In this document: piece by piece, positions 61,246 to 64,000 of the stretch
How positions within the stretch are numbered: the first letter of the stretch is position 1
How the letters are laid out: the number at the start of each line of letters is the position of its first letter
From: Salinispora oceanensis
GTDB taxonomy: Bacteria; Actinomycetota; Actinomycetes; Mycobacteriales; Micromonosporaceae
Assembly: GCF_000383575.1 (NCBI RefSeq)
Contig: NZ_KB911579.1
Location: 4,363,424-4,427,423, forward strand
Direction of reading: 5' to 3'
DNA length: 64,000 bases
Notes under the pieces: generated by a model
What the model saw: only the letters and a program-made list of their open reading frames with translations
Database searches by the model: none
Told to the model about the DNA's origin: nothing
Made by a program: the position numbers and the translations under genes

Positions 61246-62115
61246 TCAGGCGCTGGCCGCCGTGGTGGGCGCGGTGGCCAGCGGGGCCGGGTCCGGCGGC
61301 TGTGGTGGCTCGGAGAGACAGGCGAAGGTCTCGATGATCCGGCCGATCGGACCGATCGCCAGCACCGGCGGGTCGGTTGGCCGCGGTGGTCCGATCAGGA
61401 TCCGCCCGACTGTCGCGCCGCGCTGGGTCAGCTCCACCTCGGCAGTACCCACCAGGTAACTCGCCGGCTCCTCGTCAACGAGGGCGCTGATCAGCGTACT
61501 GTGCGCCCGTACCAGCACGATCTGGGCGTGGTAGGTGCTGGGTCGGGCAACGACCGGAACGGCCGAACTGCCGGCGGACACCGTCCACGCGGTCGGTACA
61601 TCGGTGCTCCGTCCCTTCCCGCGTAGGCCCACCAGCACCAGGTCACCGGGTTCGCGGTCCGGCACGAGTAGGGTCAGTCGGGGACGGCTGACTACTGCGG
61701 CCGTGCGGTGGAGTCGTTCCGCCAGGACGTGGCAGCAGTGACCATCGAGCAGGCGTGTCACCTGCCGGAAGTACCCCGGCGTGGTGCCGACCAACCGGGA
61801 GAACTGGGTGGTGAAGGTGGCGGCGCTGGTGTAGCCGACGCACCGACTGATCGCGGTGACAGTCCGATCCGTGTGCAGCAGTAATCGCCGTGCCTCCGCC
61901 ATACGGAGCGCGGCGAGGAAACGGGCCGGCGTCATCGTGGTCACATCTCGGAACAGTCGATGGAAGTAGAAGGGGCTGAACGGCGCTACCCGAGCCAGGT
62001 CGGCCAACTGCAGCGGCTCGGCCAGGTGCTGGCGCATGTAGTCGATCGCCTGTGCGGCGGCCGCCTTTCGGGCCTGGTCCGCCAGGTAGGGCGAGACGCC
62101 GGAGGTTGAATTCAT
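61246..62115 (-). CDS. AraC-family transcriptional regulator
   Basis: A 289-residue regulator with the DNA-binding domain at the N-terminus (QAIDYMRQHLAEPLQLADLA, SPFYFHRLFRDVTTMTPARF, VGYTSAATFTTQFSRLVGTT). An approximately 170-residue beta-rich C-terminal domain of unknown ligand follows. ATG 62115 has AGGGGG six bases upstream. HTH-first order with a C-terminal sensor is less common than the reverse. Confidence 0.84.
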   Translation of the reverse strand: MNSTSGVSPYLADQARKAAAAQAIDYMRQHLAEPLQLADLARVAPFSPFYFHRLFRDVTTMTPARFLAALRMAEARRLLLHTDRTVTAISRCVGYTSAATFTTQFSRLVGTTPGYFRQVTRLLDGHCCHVLAERLHRTAAVVSRPRLTLLVPDREPGDLVLVGLRGKGRSTDVPTAWTVSAGSSAVPVVARPSTYHAQIVLVRAHSTLISALVDEEPASYLVGTAEVELTQRGATVGRILIGPPRPTDPPVLAIGPIGRIIETFACLSEPPQPPDPAPLATAPTTAASA

Positions 62116-62297
62116 GTGCGCCCCCTGTACGGTTGCTCGGGCACCCATGGAGAATTCTGCTGAGGCCTTCTTGAGACTTTCTTGAAGCCGCCACCACGCA
62201 TCCCCTGGTGCGGACGCAGGTAGCGTCATTCTGCTTGCGACCCGTGGCCAGCAGGGGACCGGAACATAACTCGGAAAGATTTACGACCATCCCCGAT

Positions 62298-64000
62298 TCA
62301 GTCGCCGAGGTGGCAGCCGCAGGTGCACCGGGCCGAGGGCGGTTCCCCCGCGCAACCACCCTCCTGGAACAGCTGCCGGGCTAAGGCATGAACCGTGCCG
62401 AGCATGTGGTACGTCCGGCCGGCGGGACCGTGCCGAACCTCCAACACCGACTTGTCGACCAGTCCATCCAGTAGCACCCGCACGGTGCGGGGGTCATCGA
62501 TCAGCGCCGCACCCGCACCCACGCCGGCACCCGCAGCGGCCGCCAGATCGAAGTCGGCGGGCATCGCCCCGAGCCCGGTAAAACAGCGCAGCTCCGCCGC
62601 GTCGAGCAACTCGATGCTGCGGTGCACAGCGGCGTGTAACGACCGATGGTGACTCGGCACCCCTCGCCGCGGCGGCCGGAGCCAATGCAGCGGATCGGCG
62701 ACGGCCTCAACCAGGGCGTCCAGCCGCTGCGTCCGCAGACACGCTGCGGCCAGCTCGATGGCGAGGGGGAGGCCGTCCAGGGCCCGGCACACCGTGGTAA
62801 CCCGGGGCAGGGTGGACTCGTCCAATCGGAAGCTCGGTCGCACCTGAGTGGCCCGCCGGGCGAACAACTGTTGCGCGGGTGGAGGTGCCGACAACCCTGG
62901 TTCCGGATCGATGCGCAATGGCCGGACCGGATACACCGCCTCGTACCGCATCCCGAGTAGCTCGCGCGAGGTCAACAGGACGGTGAGGCCGGGACAGCCC
63001 CGGAGCAGCTCGTCCGCCAGGTCGGCCGTCGCATCGGTGACCAACTCGGCGTTGTCGATCACGAGCAGTAGCCGTCGGTCGTGCAGCTGACGTACCAGGG
63101 GCACGGGTGGTTCCGTCGTGCACCGCGGTGGGGAGGTGACCACGGCGATCACCGCCCGTTCGAGAGCGGGTCCCGTGCGTACGTCCGTCAGGTCGACCAC
63201 CGCCACCCCGTCGGCGTGCCGCTCCCGCTGCTGCTCGGCGACGGCCAGGCCGAGCGCGGACTTGCCCACCCCGGCCGGACCGGTGAGGCTCACCAGGCGA
63301 TACCCGTGGAGCAGGTCGCTAACTGCCGCAAGATCGTTCGATCGTCCGGTCAGCTCGTCGATCAGGGGCGCCGTTCCACGCCACGGTGCGGCGTGCGCCG
63401 GGCTCGGGCGGTGGGTGGACGACGAGGTCAGCTTGGCGTCCAACACCTCGCGGTACGCTGCGGACAGTTCGGACCCCGGGTCCACCCCGAGGTCGAGTCG
63501 AAGCCGCTCGCGGACCTCGGCGTACCGCTCGATGGCCCGAGCCCGCTGGCCGATTCGGGCCAGGGTCTGCAACAGTCGGGCCTGCACCCGCTCGTTGAGT
63601 GGCTCGGTCAGGGCGAGTTGTTCGGCAACGGGCAGGACTGCCTCCGGTCGGTCCAGCTCCAGCCCGAGGCCGACATAGTTGAGCGCCGAGGCCAGGAACT
63701 CCTGCCGCAGCGGACGGATGTCGTCCTGCTCGACCAGGAGCGCGGCCAGCTCGCTGACCTGGGGATCTCGCCACCGGCCAAGGCTCTCGCCGTAGCGGGC
63801 GAAGGCGTCGGTCGGCTGGCCGTGCTCCCGGAGTACTGCGGCCTCCCGGACTTCGGCACGAAACGCGTGCAGGTCGAGTTGCCCGATACCGACCGCCAGC
63901 CGGTATCCGCCGGGTACCGACGCGATGACGTTGGTTCGTCGATGGCGCGGTGTGTCCGGCTCCAGCACCTGGCGCAGTCGGGCGACATAGGTGTGTACGA
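62298..64000 (-). CDS. AfsR/SARP-like regulator with BTAD and NB-ARC domains (5' truncated by window)
   Basis: The frame continues past the window end, so the DNA-binding N-terminus is missing. The visible part starts in the BTAD region (SVPGGYRLAVGIGQLDLHAF, LGVDPGSELSAAYREVL). An NB-ARC ATPase follows: P-loop LTGPAGVGKSALG, Walker B RRLLLVIDNAELV, and GLPLAIELAAA. The C-terminus ends in CTCGCHLGD, a Cys/His cluster that could bind a metal. Such proteins activate secondary-metabolite genes in response to ATP and phosphorylation. The target is unknown. Confidence 0.85.
   Translation of the reverse strand, partial: VHTYVARLRQVLEPDTPRHRRTNVIASVPGGYRLAVGIGQLDLHAFRAEVREAAVLREHGQPTDAFARYGESLGRWRDPQVSELAALLVEQDDIRPLRQEFLASALNYVGLGLELDRPEAVLPVAEQLALTEPLNERVQARLLQTLARIGQRARAIERYAEVRERLRLDLGVDPGSELSAAYREVLDAKLTSSSTHRPSPAHAAPWRGTAPLIDELTGRSNDLAAVSDLLHGYRLVSLTGPAGVGKSALGLAVAEQQRERHADGVAVVDLTDVRTGPALERAVIAVVTSPPRCTTEPPVPLVRQLHDRRLLLVIDNAELVTDATADLADELLRGCPGLTVLLTSRELLGMRYEAVYPVRPLRIDPEPGLSAPPPAQQLFARRATQVRPSFRLDESTLPRVTTVCRALDGLPLAIELAAACLRTQRLDALVEAVADPLHWLRPPRRGVPSHHRSLHAAVHRSIELLDAAELRCFTGLGAMPADFDLAAAAGAGVGAGAALIDDPRTVRVLLDGLVDKSVLEVRHGPAGRTYHMLGTVHALARQLFQEGGCAGEPPSARCTCGCHLGD

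Noticed and set aside
1..64000. tRNA, rRNA and riboswitch search by eye
   Set aside because: No cloverleaf with a CCA-type acceptor pattern or conserved riboswitch core was recognised. A covariance-model scan would be the decisive test.

Overview
The window is very GC-rich, most genes start with GTG, TTG or ATG in tight four-base overlaps, and the families are typical of filamentous actinobacteria (FurA-KatG, DrrAB-type transporter, AfsR-type regulator, SigE-family sigma factor, TIGR03769 anchored-repeat proteins, possible F420-type oxidoreductase). A member of the Micromonosporaceae (Micromonospora or Salinispora type) is the best guess. This is inferred from gene content, not from a marker gene. 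No rRNA or tRNA gene and no CRISPR array was seen.

Bases 1-14100 are the 3' part of a polyketide/non-ribosomal-peptide operon. The order is a partial AT-KR-ACP-Cy-TE megasynthase, an Opp/Nik-type ABC importer (lipoprotein, two permeases, a fused double ATPase), two free-standing methyltransferases, and a PCP-Cy-PCP protein. The pieces match a yersiniabactin-type thiazoline assembly line whose modules have been split into separate genes, so the product is probably a metal-chelating metallophore with its own importer. Bases 14156-16314 add a CxxC thioredoxin-reductase-like flavoprotein and a saccharopine-dehydrogenase-like protein, divergent around a candidate Zur (zinc regulator) box.

Bases 16691-17758 encode a MerR-PP2C fusion. 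Bases 18078-28197 form a cell-surface metal-acquisition locus. It holds six proteins with the actinobacterial anchored-repeat domain (TIGR03769), a WxL-like tail with a DUF916 partner, an LPRTG-anchored protein, and a ZnuABC-like transporter whose binding protein carries an inserted repeat domain. Two more Zur-like boxes lie upstream of its transcription units. Together, bases 1-28200 look like a zinc-limitation (or related metal) response island.

Bases 28378-30170 carry the ribosome-repair pair prfH-rtcB2. Bases 30600-36800 are an eroded zone with Fn3 and GNAT fragments, an IS3 remnant joined to a broken NADAR gene, and a frameshifted FtsX-type permease next to its intact ATPase; one intact serine hydrolase lies within it. 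Bases 36816-45602 hold dispersed metabolic and regulatory genes: sphingomyelinase, SDR, DNA alkylation repair, ArsR-SRPBCC, VOC proteins, a hemerythrin fusion, a sigma factor with a membrane partner, and TetR.

Bases 45811-52051 contain a SWIM-SNF2 operon and a DrrAB-type exporter, with related palindromes upstream of each. Bases 52221-64000 hold a questin-oxidase-like protein, a secreted GDPD-CBM enzyme, furA-katG, a uridine-kinase-like P-loop protein, an FAD monooxygenase, an unassigned protein, an AraC regulator and a partial AfsR-type regulator cut by the window end.
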